This document shows, piece by piece, positions 34,457 to 45,495 of a DNA stretch of 64,000 nucleotides. The notes beneath the pieces are model-generated. The model was not told the DNA's origin. It was given only the letters and a program-made list of their open reading frames with translations, and did no database searches. How positions within the stretch are numbered: position 1 is the first letter of the stretch; every line of letters begins with the position of its first letter. Made by a program: the position numbers and the translations under genes. Source of the DNA: Rhodocollybia butyracea (lineage: Eukaryota > Basidiomycota > Agaricomycetes > Agaricales > Omphalotaceae); contig JADNRY010000001.1 in NCBI GenBank assembly GCA_015501585.1, forward strand, positions 558,001 to 622,000, given 5' to 3'.

Positions 34457-35695
34457 ATGCCCTCGTCCGAAGATGTCGATAGCTCTGGATATCCAATGGA
34501 TCCAGAGAATGGGCGAAATTTGTCTAACAATAACTGGTTGGCTGGCCACACGAGCTTTTGGTTCCACGGGACTCTTGCTCTTGCGGTGCTGTTTTATTTT
34601 GTCTCTGCGATCATCGTATTATTCGTCTTTCTGCCAAAAAACTCCACTGCACATGAATACGAACTATGGCTAGGTATCTTTACCTTATTGGTAAGTTTCT
34701 CCAATCGTTTTCTTCGGACGATTAATGATGGAATCCCAGATGCTACTCCCTTGGGCAGGATGGGTGAGCTAGATCTATATTTGTGACGCATCCAAATTCA
34801 TCGAGTGTTTCTAGGGTTGGTCAGCATTCCACGAAAATACCGAAACACCGTATCTTTTTCAGCATCATCACTCTAGTTTTAATATCTATCTGGAATTTCG
34901 CTTTCCTCTTTCCTTCCATAACAGAACTTTCCTTGCGTCTTCTCTTTTCTTGTCTGTACAGTACATTGCAGAAGGCATGAGCGTAATAGCTCAGGCTTAC
35001 TGGTATTTCGACCATGGTTACTCAGAAAAGGTATGTAATTATCCTTCTCTTCCAAGCATTTGCCTGATCATCTGGAGAAAGCTCCTTCTCTTCCTTCCCC
35101 ACCACCTCGGAAATCAGATTCGGGAAACGATATGACCACAGACAACAGGCTCAGCCCTGTTAGTATGGAAAGGTTCGGTGGACTTGAAACCTCAACTCAC
35201 GTTGAGCCTTTCAACACCACTGCCCCCAGTATCCCTGATGCGACCAATCTCTTTGATCAAGGCTCGGCGTTGCCTAGCCCCGTTGGAGACTTTGATGAGC
35301 GTCGATTCAGTGCTGTCACTACAACTTCCTCTAGATCAAGCCATTTTTGGCAGAATGAGCGAGGCGAGACAGCTGTAGGCGAGGAGACTCAGGAAAAAAA
35401 CCCACGGGACTCCATGATGACAGTCCAGTCAACGGAACAAGGAGACGGAGACTCAGAATCTTTTCGTCGATTTCGAGATACACTGGGGAGTGTTAATACC
35501 TTTACGTCGCTCCCAAGCTACCGTACCCAGCCATCGGCGTCTCAAACTCCATATGATTTTCAGCTCCCTCCGCTTCCAGCCCTTCCAATTCTCCCACTGC
35601 CTCCACCCTCAGCGTTTACTAGCGCCAGGATCTCACGACAACTATCCCCGACCACTTCCCGCTCTAATGACCCTCCTCCAAGTTATAGTTTATGA
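34457..35695 (+). CDS. four-span membrane protein with C-terminal PPxY motif, paralog B (possibly mis-splicing)
   Basis: Diverged tandem copy of paralog A. Exons are 34457-34690, 34740-34763 (24 nt, LLPWAGW), 34825 to about 34926, 34962-35030 and 35078-35695. The first residues (MPSSEDVDS), the third helix (FSIITLVLISIWNFAFLF) and the tail blocks (DERRFS..., FTSLPSYRTQPSASQTPYD, PPPSYSL) match paralog A closely. The first helix is replaced by a different hydrophobic stretch. Between exons 3 and 4 the GT donor present in A is missing, apparently through a 3-nt deletion, and read-through meets a stop. The gene may therefore be damaged or use an unseen donor. One PPSY box is retained at the C-terminus. 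Confidence 0.6.
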
Positions 35696-36674
35696 TTATT
35701 GCTGCTACTGTAGGAACTCTGCCCATATCTGATCAAGCCATATTGATTCCCTTGAATTCGACTTGCCTTGGCGATTTTTCTGTACTTACATATACCATGC
35801 CTGCCATATAAAATTCAATAGTTCTCTGTATTCGCATATACCCATCAAGTTATCATTATCATTATCTCTGTACTACTATAGTAGTTAAATCTGTTATCGG
35901 AATTACGTTCAAGACACCGTCAGCATGACTACCCACTATGTATGAACATTGAAGCTGAGAAACCATTTTATGAGAATGGCCAGTAACAGCACGTACGGCC
36001 ATTCGGGCCGCAAGCGGGACAATGTTGAAAGGATGTTTTTTTTTTTTTTGGAATCTTTTAAACGTGCGTACAGGTAAGACTAAGTACCAAGACACGGGGA
36101 GGTGCAGCAGGCTGCACCTCCATTCTATGTAGTGTATGTATTGGGAGGGTCTTTGGCGGTTGAAAGGATGTTTCGACTTGGTCTCTTTACTTATCAGGCG
36201 CTGATTACCATTCTGCACCAATCTACACTGCAAGCGTAGAGTGTGGGGTCGAGCTCTGGGGTATGCAGTAGGATGCCTTGCGAGCAATTATCCTCAAGAA
36301 CCGTTACTCAGAGGGTCAGCTAGGGTCAATGAGATTGGCTTTCGAACAACTCGTCGGGATTGAATCTCAAACCACCTGTCCCACAATGTCTACAGCTGCT
36401 GTTTATCGGAAGCGACTCTCGCCGTCTCTCGGAACTTAGGTCTCAGCGATGGAAATGCTACGAACAACAGATATCCATCGCAACGCGGCATCCAGACGAC
36501 AACCAAGAATTTGAAAATTCTTTAGACTACACGCCGACGCTGCTGCGTCCAACAACCCAGTCGGTCTCCTAGCGAATTAAATAAGACTACTGCGGTCGGC
36601 ACGCCCTATCACCATGCGCACGAACACTTTGGCAGCCAACTCTCCTCTCAGGTCTCCAGTCTCGCAGTGTCGCC
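35696..36674. other. intergenic region with T14 tract
   Basis: About 1 kb with no gene. A run of 14 T lies at 36036-36049. The words GTTGAAAGGATGTTT occur at about 36024 and 36158 in direct orientation. Simple ATC/ATT repeats are found near 35850-35870. The end of the interval is the promoter of the next gene. Confidence 0.4.
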
Positions 36675-37400
36675 ATGGATATCGAATCAGACGACTGCGA
36701 TGGTGAGTGTCCTCTCGTTTTTATTTACTAGCAAGTTGAGCTTGAGGAGACTTTCCCTAGGTCCATAGGTTCAGCTTCGACGCCCTCTGCGCCCTTGCCA
36801 CTTCGTCAGCCTCGTGCTCCTCTGCTCAGTCCTCGCTGCTTTGCGGTACCCCAGAGCCCTGCCCGATATCATTGCCTGCGCTTTCACATCACGAGCTAGC
36901 CTCAGTGTATTGTGATAACCGCCGACTCGCCATCCATAAAAATCCCTGGCATAGGCGACGATTTCCCCGTGATTGGACGTATTACGCTGGATCGTCATAT
37001 TCGTCTCATTGACAAGAAATTCACGGGTATGGCGCGTGAAAACTCCAAAGGCAACTCATCGTCCTCACCATCTACTGCCTTTACTGGTGGTTCACAGGGT
37101 CGGGCTAATTACTTATCCCGATCACAGCGTCGTCTTGCGAGCACTGTACTCAACCCATCGCACGATGTCCACCAGTATATTTACCAAGGGGGTCAAACGA
37201 GTGTGGTAAGCGGAGGGGTTATGCTTGGACCTAAACCTCCAGCTACCCCAACCACCATTCCAGGGCAGAGACAAGTGCAGGGGAAGCGACAGGGGCAGGG
37301 GCAGAACCAGCAGCAGCATCAGATGTCAAAGAATCAGCCTCCTGGGAAGAGTAAGCAGGCGCAGGGAAGCACGACTAAGGGAAGAACCCCCACGGCCTAG
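36675..37400 (+). CDS. uncharacterised protein with Q/G-rich tail
   Basis: 199 aa in three exons (36675-36702, 36769-36845, 36906-37400). The short acidic start (MDIESDDCDG) leads to a Pro/Arg/Ser-rich segment, then the ordered core IPGIGDDFPVIGRITLDRHIRLIDKKF and SRSQRRLASTVLNPSHDV, and a low-complexity Gln/Gly/Lys tail (about residues 145-199). The second intron (GTACCC...CCTCAG) is inferred because the frame before it would stop. The skipped segment also looks partly coding in another frame, so an alternative model with compensating indels cannot be excluded. I do not know the family. The basic, Q-rich composition suggests a nuclear protein. Confidence 0.55.
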
Positions 37401-37877
37401 AGTGTCGCTCAAAAATTGTACTCGTAGCTGACACCAGGTCGACGTGGTAACGTTTTTTTGTATTGTCATCTTGTATCTTTTACTTCCTTCCTGTACAACC
37501 TCACACATCCATGCACTTGCCATTCATCCTATCTCCATCCCCATTATCATGCAACAGCTGCCCTCCTTGGAGCGTTCAGGATATCCTTTTTCGCGAAGTA
37601 CTTATTGCAACCTTAGTTACGCCTTTCACATCATCCATACTTGTATTGCACTATCTGCCCATTTCGAAATTCGTCTTTGAGTACTGAATGGAATGAATGC
37701 ACAGAAAAGAGTTGAATCATAAATTAAGTGAAGCGGTGATACAGCGACAGTTTTTATTCATCAGCTACATAATCATTCAAACGCCATGATTCACCACTCC
37801 GTTCATGGAGACTCACCAGACTACCAAAACACACACCGAAATTTGAAACTTACACCTCCTTATACTTTGATGGAGAT
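37401..37877. other. 3' flank between convergent genes
   Basis: Pyrimidine-rich 3' region shared by the Q/G-rich gene (plus) and the YIPF gene (minus). Small frames here are not supported. Confidence 0.4.
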
Positions 37878-39084
37878 TTAGTGTGCACCAAATAGCCCTC
37901 TCAAAACCATCCTGGTAGCTCCGCCAGCCGAGCTAGGATCATCCCCTCCAGGCAGAGGAAGGTCCATCCCAATCTTGTCAACAACGTAGTATCCGAAGAA
38001 CAAGACTTTGAATACCAGGGCAAGGACAGCATGAAGGACAGCAATCACGACTATAAGCAGGCGAGTAGATTTCGCTTCGGCCTAAACGTAGGTTTGAGGA
38101 AGGTAAGAGGGCAACGAAAGAAGAAGCAATACTCACTGAAGCGAGAATCGGATAAATGTTCCTAACAAGGAAGTACCCCGACGAGGCAAAAGCCAGGAAA
38201 ACCAAAACCCATCGGAAAAGAGGTACCGGGATCACACAGAGTATCTACGGAAATCCGCCTCGTCAAATTGATGAATCTGAAAGCATCTAGACAACTCACA
38301 GAGACTGGAATCCACACGAATAACGCGTATCCCCAAATCGCTACAGCATCCACTACGCTCCATTCACCCACGCCCATGTACCTCAGCGCAATCCACAACA
38401 AGACTGGGAGGCCCAGTCCATACGCGTACACAAGGCCTACCGCTAATGATAATAATCCAAAGTCATAGTCGTATGGTTCGTCTGAGGACGAAAGGTAGGC
38501 GGATATCGATGCAGCGAGACTGGATGAGAGAAACAGTGTGAATATGAGGGTGGTTAGAGTCCAGAATGGGCCGTAGAGATCCGGAGGATTTAGATGTGTG
38601 GAAAAGTAATTTGTAGATGTTGGAAGAAGGGTTGAATAACAACGGCGAAGAACCTTGGACGCGTATTAGTGTCGGATTTGAATTAAAGATGATTTTTGTA
38701 CTTCTTTGGTGTCCACTTCAAAGTAGACCTGGTAATACTCGACTGTCCAGAAACCGCTGCCAGGTTTTCGTGCATGAGGCTGATCTGAGAGGTAACCTTT
38801 GCCAAGAGTTAATTTCTTGAACTATGTTGGGTAGATATATCAAGCACCTCTGTCTAAATTTGCAGCTCCAGCTGTGCCAGGTCTTGTATTTGATGCGTTC
38901 TCGCCGAGAAAAGCTAGGAAGCATAGTGTGAGTGCGCGCAGTCGACAACATTCGGCTGGCAATTAATGTACATTTGAACTGCAAGCCTTGAGGGCCTTCT
39001 TCTAGACGCTATAAGATAATGAGTCAATATTCAAGCGAGATAAAGAATACTTACTTCGTCAGCCTCGACTGCTACGTATGCCAT
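37878..39084 (-). CDS. Yip1-domain Golgi membrane protein (YIPF1/2 type)
   Basis: 297 aa from seven exons (39084-39055, 39008-38972, 38913-38848, 38796-38702, 38653-38300, 38244-38137, 38081-37878). A hydrophilic cytosolic N-terminus leads to the family block GSGFWTVEYYQVYFEVDTKEV and NPPDLYGPFWTLTTLIF. Five hydrophobic helices follow, including LLSLAVGLVYAYGLGLPVLLWIAL and WVLVFLAFASSGYFLV, and a short tail. DLYGPFW is the signature of Yip1-domain proteins, which bind Rab GTPases and act in ER-Golgi and intra-Golgi traffic. The length fits YIPF1/2 (about 300 aa). The first exons are short (30, 37 and 66 nt), but every phase agrees. Start codons of this gene and the Nudix gene are 55 bp apart, so the promoter is shared. 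Confidence 0.85.
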
Positions 39085-39139
39085 GGTAAACGATGATAGG
39101 TATTTTGTTTAGCGCGCGCTAATCGCATGTGCACTAACC
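39085..39139. promoter_or_regulatory. 55-bp bidirectional promoter/5' leader region
   Basis: Only 55 bp lie between the start codons of the YIPF gene (minus) and the Nudix gene (plus). The interval contains the GC palindrome-like AGCGCGCGCT at 39111-39120. Core promoter elements of at least one gene must overlap the leader of the other. Confidence 0.55.
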
Positions 39140-40463
39140 ATGAACTCGGACTTAAGCTTCTTTCAGCTTGTCCAGCGCTGTGATAATGCCAACGTACATC
39201 GGCCCAATCTAAACTCTGCTTCTCCCTCGAGCTTTGACTCGGAAGTCCTTGTTCCCTTGTACCTCTCACCTTCGCCATCTTCCGCGGCCATTGGGCTTCT
39301 TCGCCCAGTCATCGTTGAACAGCTGAAACTAGAGAATGAAGAGAATCGCAAGAATGATCGGAAGCAACTATGGGCTATTGACATCGATAAGCCCCGCATA
39401 ACTTTCGCTGCCTGGGTCGATACACCATCTTTACGCACGGCGGCGATGAAAGAACTTTGCGAACGATGGCGGGACAGCGGTCTCTTCTCAGATATCTGTG
39501 GTCCAAAAAAATGGCGAGCAGAGCTCTATCCAGTCTATAAAGACCCCTTTGGACCGCATGAGCATCCCGAGGACGATTCGGATTCATCGAATTTTGCATT
39601 TGATCTGGAGCGTTCGGCGTGCGCGTTGTTTGGTGTGGTGACTTATGGTGTGCATATGACTATATACCAAGAGATAGAGACAAAGTCTTCGAGAAAGCTG
39701 ATGATCTGGGTCCCGACGAGAGCGAAGACTAAACAGACGTAGGTCTTTCGAGCATCAATTAACTTTTGAATCTCATTCATCTCCAGATGGCCTGGCTATC
39801 TGGACAACTCAGTTGCAGGGGGCATTTCTAGTGGAATGGGCTTCTTTGAATCTCTAGTCAAGGAATGTATGGAAGAGGCTACTATCGGCGCTGATGTGGT
39901 AAACAAGTATGCGAGGTGTGCTGGGTGTATTAGTTACTCATTCAGGTGCGTCTGCTTTTACAGAATCAAGTGCGTCTAGTGAATTATGAGACTGTAATAG
40001 AACCTCTACTGGATGGCTTCAGCCTGAAGTTGAGTAAGTGGTCCGTTACTGTGGATTCCAGCCTTTCATCTTTTCCCGGAACAGATATGTGTACGATATG
40101 GTTATACCTCCAGACGCCGATCCCGCCCTCTTTGCTCTGCTCACGCCGAAGCCTCTCGACGGAGAAGTTGAAAGTTTCGACGTATGTGGCTGTATTTGAC
40201 TTTCAATGTGTATATTAATTGATATCTCATAGTTCCTCGACCAAACTTCTGTAATAGCTAAGATGCGTGCGGGCATGTTTAAAAATAATTGCGCTTTGGG
40301 TACGCGACCTTTTACCGTATTCGAAGTCTGCTGATGGTATAATCTTTATACAGTCCTCATCGATCTCTTCATCAGACTAGGTTATTGCACACCCGATAAT
40401 GAACCCGATTATATGAAGATTATTACTCGCATGCATGGGAGGTTTGAATACGAGAGGTGGTAA
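39140..40463 (+). CDS. Nudix hydrolase, thiamine-pyrophosphokinase-related family
   Basis: 354 aa in six exons (39140-39738, 39787-39945, 40001-40033, 40085-40181, 40233-40299, 40354-40463). The N-terminal ~190 residues form the DUF4743-like domain of this family (VIVEQLKLENEENRK..., LCERWRDSGLFSD). The Nudix box follows at about residues 211-231: GGISSGMGFFESLVKECMEEA, with KECMEEA in place of the usual REXXEE. Then come GCISYSFRTSTGWLQPEVEYVYDM, a hallmark of the group, PKPLDGEVESF and a C-terminal HGRFEYERW. Members are Mg2+-dependent pyrophosphohydrolases; some act on oxidised thiamine diphosphate, but the substrate here is an inference. Lys replaces the canonical Arg of the box, a conservative change. 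Exon 3 is only 33 nt. Confidence 0.85.
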
Positions 40464-40726
40464 GTAGGATAACAGCGGTTCGGCAACTTGAGTATCCGTT
40501 GACCGAGGAACTCCAACTATAATATCTTTCGCGAGGAGTTGATGAATTGCTCTAGAGTTCCAAGTAAATCTTGTACATAATTAATCACGCCACCTGCATC
40601 TTCGGTTCACCACTATTCTTCCTGTCAATCTATGTATTACTATGAGTACCTTAAAAGCATGCCCAGCAGTTGAAGAACCTGTGACCGCCCCCTTCGTATC
40701 TCACCCCCAATAATCGCAAAAAAAAA

Positions 40727-41740
40727 ATGGCTATCACCTCGATATTCAACGACGCTTTCGTCTTGACGTGGGATTTTATCCTCACCATCGTAGATGCTGT
40801 AACTCCCAGTCATCCAGCAGGCCATGTCGTCCCCGCCGGACATCCCGGTGCGGGTGGGGAGTGGCCAGAGTATGTCTCGCCTGGGGAAGGCGATAGTCGG
40901 TGTGCGTGCCCAATGTTGAACGCTATGGCGAATCACGGTGCGTATGAACAGACTCCGATTCTGTATAGTACCACTGAACAAGTCACAGGAATTCTCCCTC
41001 ATGACGGCAAGAATATATCGTTCAAAACGATGAACGAAACCATCCGGTCGACATACAATTTCTCCCCATCCTTTTGCTACTTTGTGCCAAATTATATCGC
41101 GAGGGCCTTGGATAAGGATTATTTTAAGGATACTTTTGACTTGGAGCAAATTAGTGTTCGCAATGACAAGGGGATTGAACATGATGCGTCGTTGACTCGT
41201 TAGTGGTCTTTTTCATTTGTTTTAGTCCCCTGTTCCCTTATTTCATTCCCAGGGGAAGATGTCCGCTTCCAGCCAGACCAAGGCAAACCCCACATACCCT
41301 TTATCAACGAGCTCCTCGCTACAGCTTCAGGAAAAGACACTAGTGCTGAGGACCCAGAAAATGCGCTCATGTTGACATCGGACGACCTCGCCCGGTACAG
41401 TGCCAAACGTCGAACAGATTTAGAAAATATCGGAGGTAAATTGGACTTCATCCACAAGATGTTTGGAAGTTCCAAGTGAGTGTTGGTTGTAACTTCCAGT
41501 GTAAGCCCGAATCTCATGAATCTCATTCTCAGCTCTGCGACACTTCTTCGCATCGTCGGAGGACACGTCTCCGACTTGCGCCCCTTCCTCATCGACGAAC
41601 GCATTCCAGACAAGTGGGAACCCGCAATTCGTTCTCGTGTTGGATTGACAATGGCGCGGTTTAATCTGACGGTATTACCATTGGAGTTCAGCACTAGGAA
41701 ACATATGAAGGCGTTGGCGAAGGCGAAGAAATCCGGGTAA
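40727..41740 (+). CDS. heme-thiolate peroxidase/peroxygenase (chloroperoxidase family)
   Basis: 300 aa in three exons (40727-41198, 41253-41475, 41533-41740). The proximal heme ligand motif is CACPMLNAMANHG, with the thiolate Cys near residue 61. Family members usually read PCPxxNxLANHG, so the first Pro is Ala here. The second signature is RNDKGIEHDASLTRED, the magnesium/acid-base region. These place it in Pfam Peroxidase_2 with chloroperoxidase and unspecific peroxygenases, which oxyfunctionalise or halogenate with H2O2. The N-terminus (MAITSIFNDAFVLTWDFILTIVDAV) is hydrophobic but lacks a basic n-region and a clean signal cleavage site, so secretion is not certain. All three exons join in frame. 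Confidence 0.88.
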
Positions 41741-42983
41741 CGGAGGAATGACCGAGGTGAATGTGCAAGCGAGAGTAACTCCGAAACCAGAGTGAGATGA
41801 TCATAGTGACATTGTATCTTCTAGCGAGTCCAGTAGTTGTTTGTTATTTGATACCAAACTGATAGTATTCCCAATGAAAGTATTGTCATTCCGAGCTTGC
41901 CATAGTGGCCAAAAAGAAGCCAAAGCTAGTCAAGGTGGCGTATGAAGCAAATTCGCGAATTGCAACTTTAGTACACAAGCTCCCAGTTCGCCCTTGGTCC
42001 AGATGTCTCGGAAGGCCTATAATAGTTGATTCATTTAATTTCAAGTTATGAATACTTGAGTAAGTAGATACGTAGTATACTTTATTCGCGTCTACAAAAA
42101 GAAAATTAGTGACATTCGACAAAATAGTACAACATACTCACCTCAAGCGTTGACTTCTCACTGTCTATTTTTTTGTCTTTTTACTTTCGACAAATAGAAC
42201 GCGTCTTTTTACTGTGAGATCATCAGACATGGACTCGGCAGGACAACAAAAGACAGCTTGAGCACCTTTTGGGTCGTATTTCACTTGTGAAAGTGGTAGT
42301 CCAAGCCTTAGCCGCTGCGTAGTGTAGAAAAAGCCAGTTTGAGCCGTAGAAATCAGGCGTACGATGATAGTTCTGCATAGGTGATAGATTAGGGCTTGTA
42401 AACAGGTTGAGCTTTTTAATACCTTGCTTTGGCTTTGGCCATTAGCGTTGTCGACTACAAAGCGCACACGCGTGTGAATTCAACGCCGGACCGCTAATAG
42501 ATTAGAAAAATCGTGCTTACTGTAGCCCGCCGGCCTTCCGTGTGCGGATGAGCCTGCACCAAGCCTGCACGGCTCCAGCCATGATTATTGAAAATTTTAT
42601 AAAATATCGATTCTAGTATTCTACTACTGTATCAGATTTTTGAGATTGAGCCATTTGGCTAGCAAAGAAATTTGAAGTTCAGGTATCAAACGCGACGCCC
42701 GCGACCGAAAAACCCGCCACTTGCACTGCCACAGAGCTCTTCAAACTTGTACGCGCTCTTCAAAGCTCCACTGTTTGTAACCGAAATTGTCAATTTTGCT
42801 TGGTCTTATAGATCTGATTCCCAGAAATGGAATTATCGGAAAATTTATTTCCAATATTTGGTGCATCTGCAGGTCACAGGTGGTTCCCGACGCGTTTGGC
42901 TATAAGATAACCGAGTTTCAGAGTTTTCCTCGCGTCAGGTGGACACCCTGCAATATACATACTGACGCATTTCTGGGGCTAAG
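41741..42983. other. intergenic region, 1.2 kb
   Basis: Minus-strand frames at 41886-42467 show no family features. GC-rich words near 42530 (GCCCGCCGGCC) resemble repeat debris. No gene is called. The right end is the esterase promoter. Confidence 0.4.
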
Positions 42984-42990
42984 TATAAAA
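42984..42990 (+). promoter_or_regulatory. TATA box of the carboxylesterase gene
   Basis: TATAAAA lies 39 bp before the start codon at 43029, in the context AAGTATAAAAGG. Spacing implies a very short leader. A clear TATA box is typical of regulated secreted-enzyme genes in basidiomycetes. Confidence 0.5.
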
Positions 42991-43028
42991 GGTCCAGGTT
43001 CCAAGCTCGCCCAACCATTAGACCCACC

Positions 43029-45319
43029 ATGGTCACTCCTGCAGCTCTTCTGGCACTTTTCAGTTTCTGTATCTCAACAGCCTTTGGTGAAACCACAGTT
43101 AAACTGGATTGTATGTTCCTTTTTCTCGTGTTTGCTCGTTCAATAATATTTACCGCTCGGTGGCCCTTCGCTAATAGATGGGACGTTCATTGGTGTCGAC
43201 AATACTACAACTAAGGTTACCTCGTTCAAAGGCGTACGCTACGCTCAACCCCCGACTGGCGAGCTGAGATGGAAAGCACCAGTACTAGTTGATTCGAGTT
43301 TGAATCTTGGGGTCGTCCATGCAACATCGGTGGGGAGTGTACTTGAATGCTAACATGTCAGACATTAAACTCCCCTGCCATAGTTTGGTAATTCGTGCAT
43401 ACCAGTTCCCCAAGCGACTGTACAGAAAGGAATATCTGAAGACTGTTTGTTTGCCAATGTGGGTCGTCCTTCATTGGAGCATGTCGACTGACCCATCATG
43501 TCATAACAGATATACGTCCCACTAGGAACGAAATCGGGCTCAGAACTTCCGGTCATGGTTTGGATACATGGTACATAAGTATTTTCCTTCCCACCGAATG
43601 ACTCTTGTGACTGACCCAATCCTACCATATGTTTTTCTGGAATCCTAACGGCATCGTTCTGTACCGTTCCGGCACTCCTTCCCTTGTTCAGGAGGTGGTT
43701 TTCAAACCGGAAATGGTCAAAGCAACCCAGTTCCACTGATGCAACACGCACCTTCTCCTGGAATGATCCTTGTCACTTTGGAGTATCGTTTAGGGCAATT
43801 TGGATACTTAGCAGGACCTGACTTCGAAGGGTCATACAACGCTGGTATGCTTGATCAGGCACGTATTCGCCTCGAAGTCCAACAACTCGTTACTTATCTA
43901 TTGATTCACACAGCGAACGGGTTTGCGTTGGATTCAGAAATACATCTCAGAATTTGGAGGTGATCCCAAGTAAGTTTGATCCAGTGTTTTTTTTGCTGCG
44001 GTCTATCTGATTCAACTAACAGGAAAGTCACTATCTGGGGTGAATTTACTAACCTGGATAAATATCAATAATACTTACTTGATACTGCAGGTGAATCAGC
44101 GGGTGCTGGCGCCACGCAATTCCATGTACGCAGTCGCTTTTTGAACAAAAGTTTTTGGTTTTTAATCAAGTACCCAGCTTATAGCCGATGATGGCGACGA
44201 AAATGGTCTCTTTAGAGCTGCTATGGGAGATAGTGCATCCTTAAGTTATATGCCTGACTGTACGAGCGAATACCTCAAGGACGTATTCGACTTGTTCGCT
44301 GGCTTTGCGTAAGGACATTCTCAATCGTACAAAGTCCAATCTTCTCAAATTTCTTGACAGCGGATGCTCCGAGGCCTGTGACGACGTTATGGAATGTCTC
44401 TTGGAGAAGAACGCCAGTACCATAGCCTCAGCTGGTACTCAGGTCGTCGACAACCGAACCTCGACTTTATTTGTTTTTGCACCATGCATAGACGGTACTT
44501 TTCTTGCAACTCCGCCTGTTGAGGCTTTTGCATCCGGAAAGTTTGCCAAAGTCCCTGTCCTCTTTGGGTGAGTCGAGAATTCTTTCAAACTCCTCTTACT
44601 CTCCGGACTGAGTGTTTCAAATCCAGATCCAATACAGATGAAGGAGCCAACTGGTCCGCTGATCTACCTAATCCCGCCGCGAACACCTCTGAACCTAACG
44701 CGGATGCGACGACAATCTTCAACTTCCTTGCAGGCCAATGGGCCACCCTCAGTCAGGAGTCGTTTGAGAAGGCCTTGGATCTTTACGCAGACTTCAACCA
44801 ATCGATCAGTCTACAAGGTCAACAAATGTATGGCGAGGCCCGGTATATATGTACTGGGCTGATGATTTCTGCTGCTGCTAAAAGGGAAGGCTTGAAATCG
44901 TTCCAGTATCAGTGAGCATTGTCTAGTTTACTAACTTCCCCAGTTCATGACCATTTCTAGCTATGACAATCCTGATCAGGGATCTACCCACGGAGCAGAT
45001 TTGACAGGACTCTTTGATCCAGTTTCGGAATTCAAGGGGGATGATGCAGCATTATTTGTGGCTATGCAGCAGTTCTGGACCTCGTTTGTTACTGACGGAC
45101 ACCCGACCGCTGAGAACACATCAACTTGGACGGTGAGGTGTACTTCCATTCGAGTCTGAAAATGTTCTTACATGAAATATGAAGCCTGTAACCGATACCA
45201 AATCAGGGAGTCCTCGAATTCTTTTACACCCCGGAGCTGTTGCAATGGAGGACGTTACTGGTGCACTGGCTGAAAGATGTGCATTCTGGCACAGCATAAG
45301 CTCTGAAATAAGTACATGA
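43029..45319 (+). CDS. secreted type-B carboxylesterase/lipase
   Basis: 519 aa from 13 exons (43029-43110, 43178-43336, 43406-43458, 43510-43570, 43692-43858, 43914-43969, 44023-44039, 44091-44125, 44178-44308, 44361-44567, 44627-44911, 44961-45132, 45185-45319). A signal peptide covers about residues 1-20 (LLALFSFCISTAFG). The alpha/beta-hydrolase marks are FKGVRYAQPPTGELRWKAP, SEDCLFANIYVP, the oxyanion hole WIHGGGFQ, NAGMLDQ, and the nucleophile elbow WGESAGAG with Ser near 201. The acid is in GSNTDEG and the His in STHGADLTGLFDP. It hydrolyses carboxylic esters, probably outside the cell. The intron after LDQ uses a GC donor (CAG|GCACGT), and exons 7 and 8 are only 17 and 35 nt. The catalytic triad is complete. 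Confidence 0.9.
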
Positions 45320-45495
45320 TTATGTTGCATTGTAGAGGTAACACCTCCGTCGTTCTATGGATGTACATGATTATTTTGCGCTATAGAAGTATATGAGAGT
45401 ACACATAATTAAATGAATGGTATAGTAACAACAGGTCGATAAGAGGGAAAGAAGTGAGCATAGGTTGTATTCAGCACTGTCTTTCAATAATGGCT

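Noticed and set aside
36036..36049. T14 tract as a retroposon poly(A) tail
   Set aside because: No element body, target duplication or reverse-transcriptase remnant is visible next to it.
36846..36905. Two compensating frameshifts in the Q/G-rich gene
   Set aside because: A GT-AG intron across the interval explains the frame change with fewer assumptions, though the alternative is noted in the gene entry.
40640..41182. Long minus-strand open frame opposite the peroxygenase first exon
   Set aside because: It is antisense to a gene with clear heme-thiolate motifs and has no family signature; a shadow frame.
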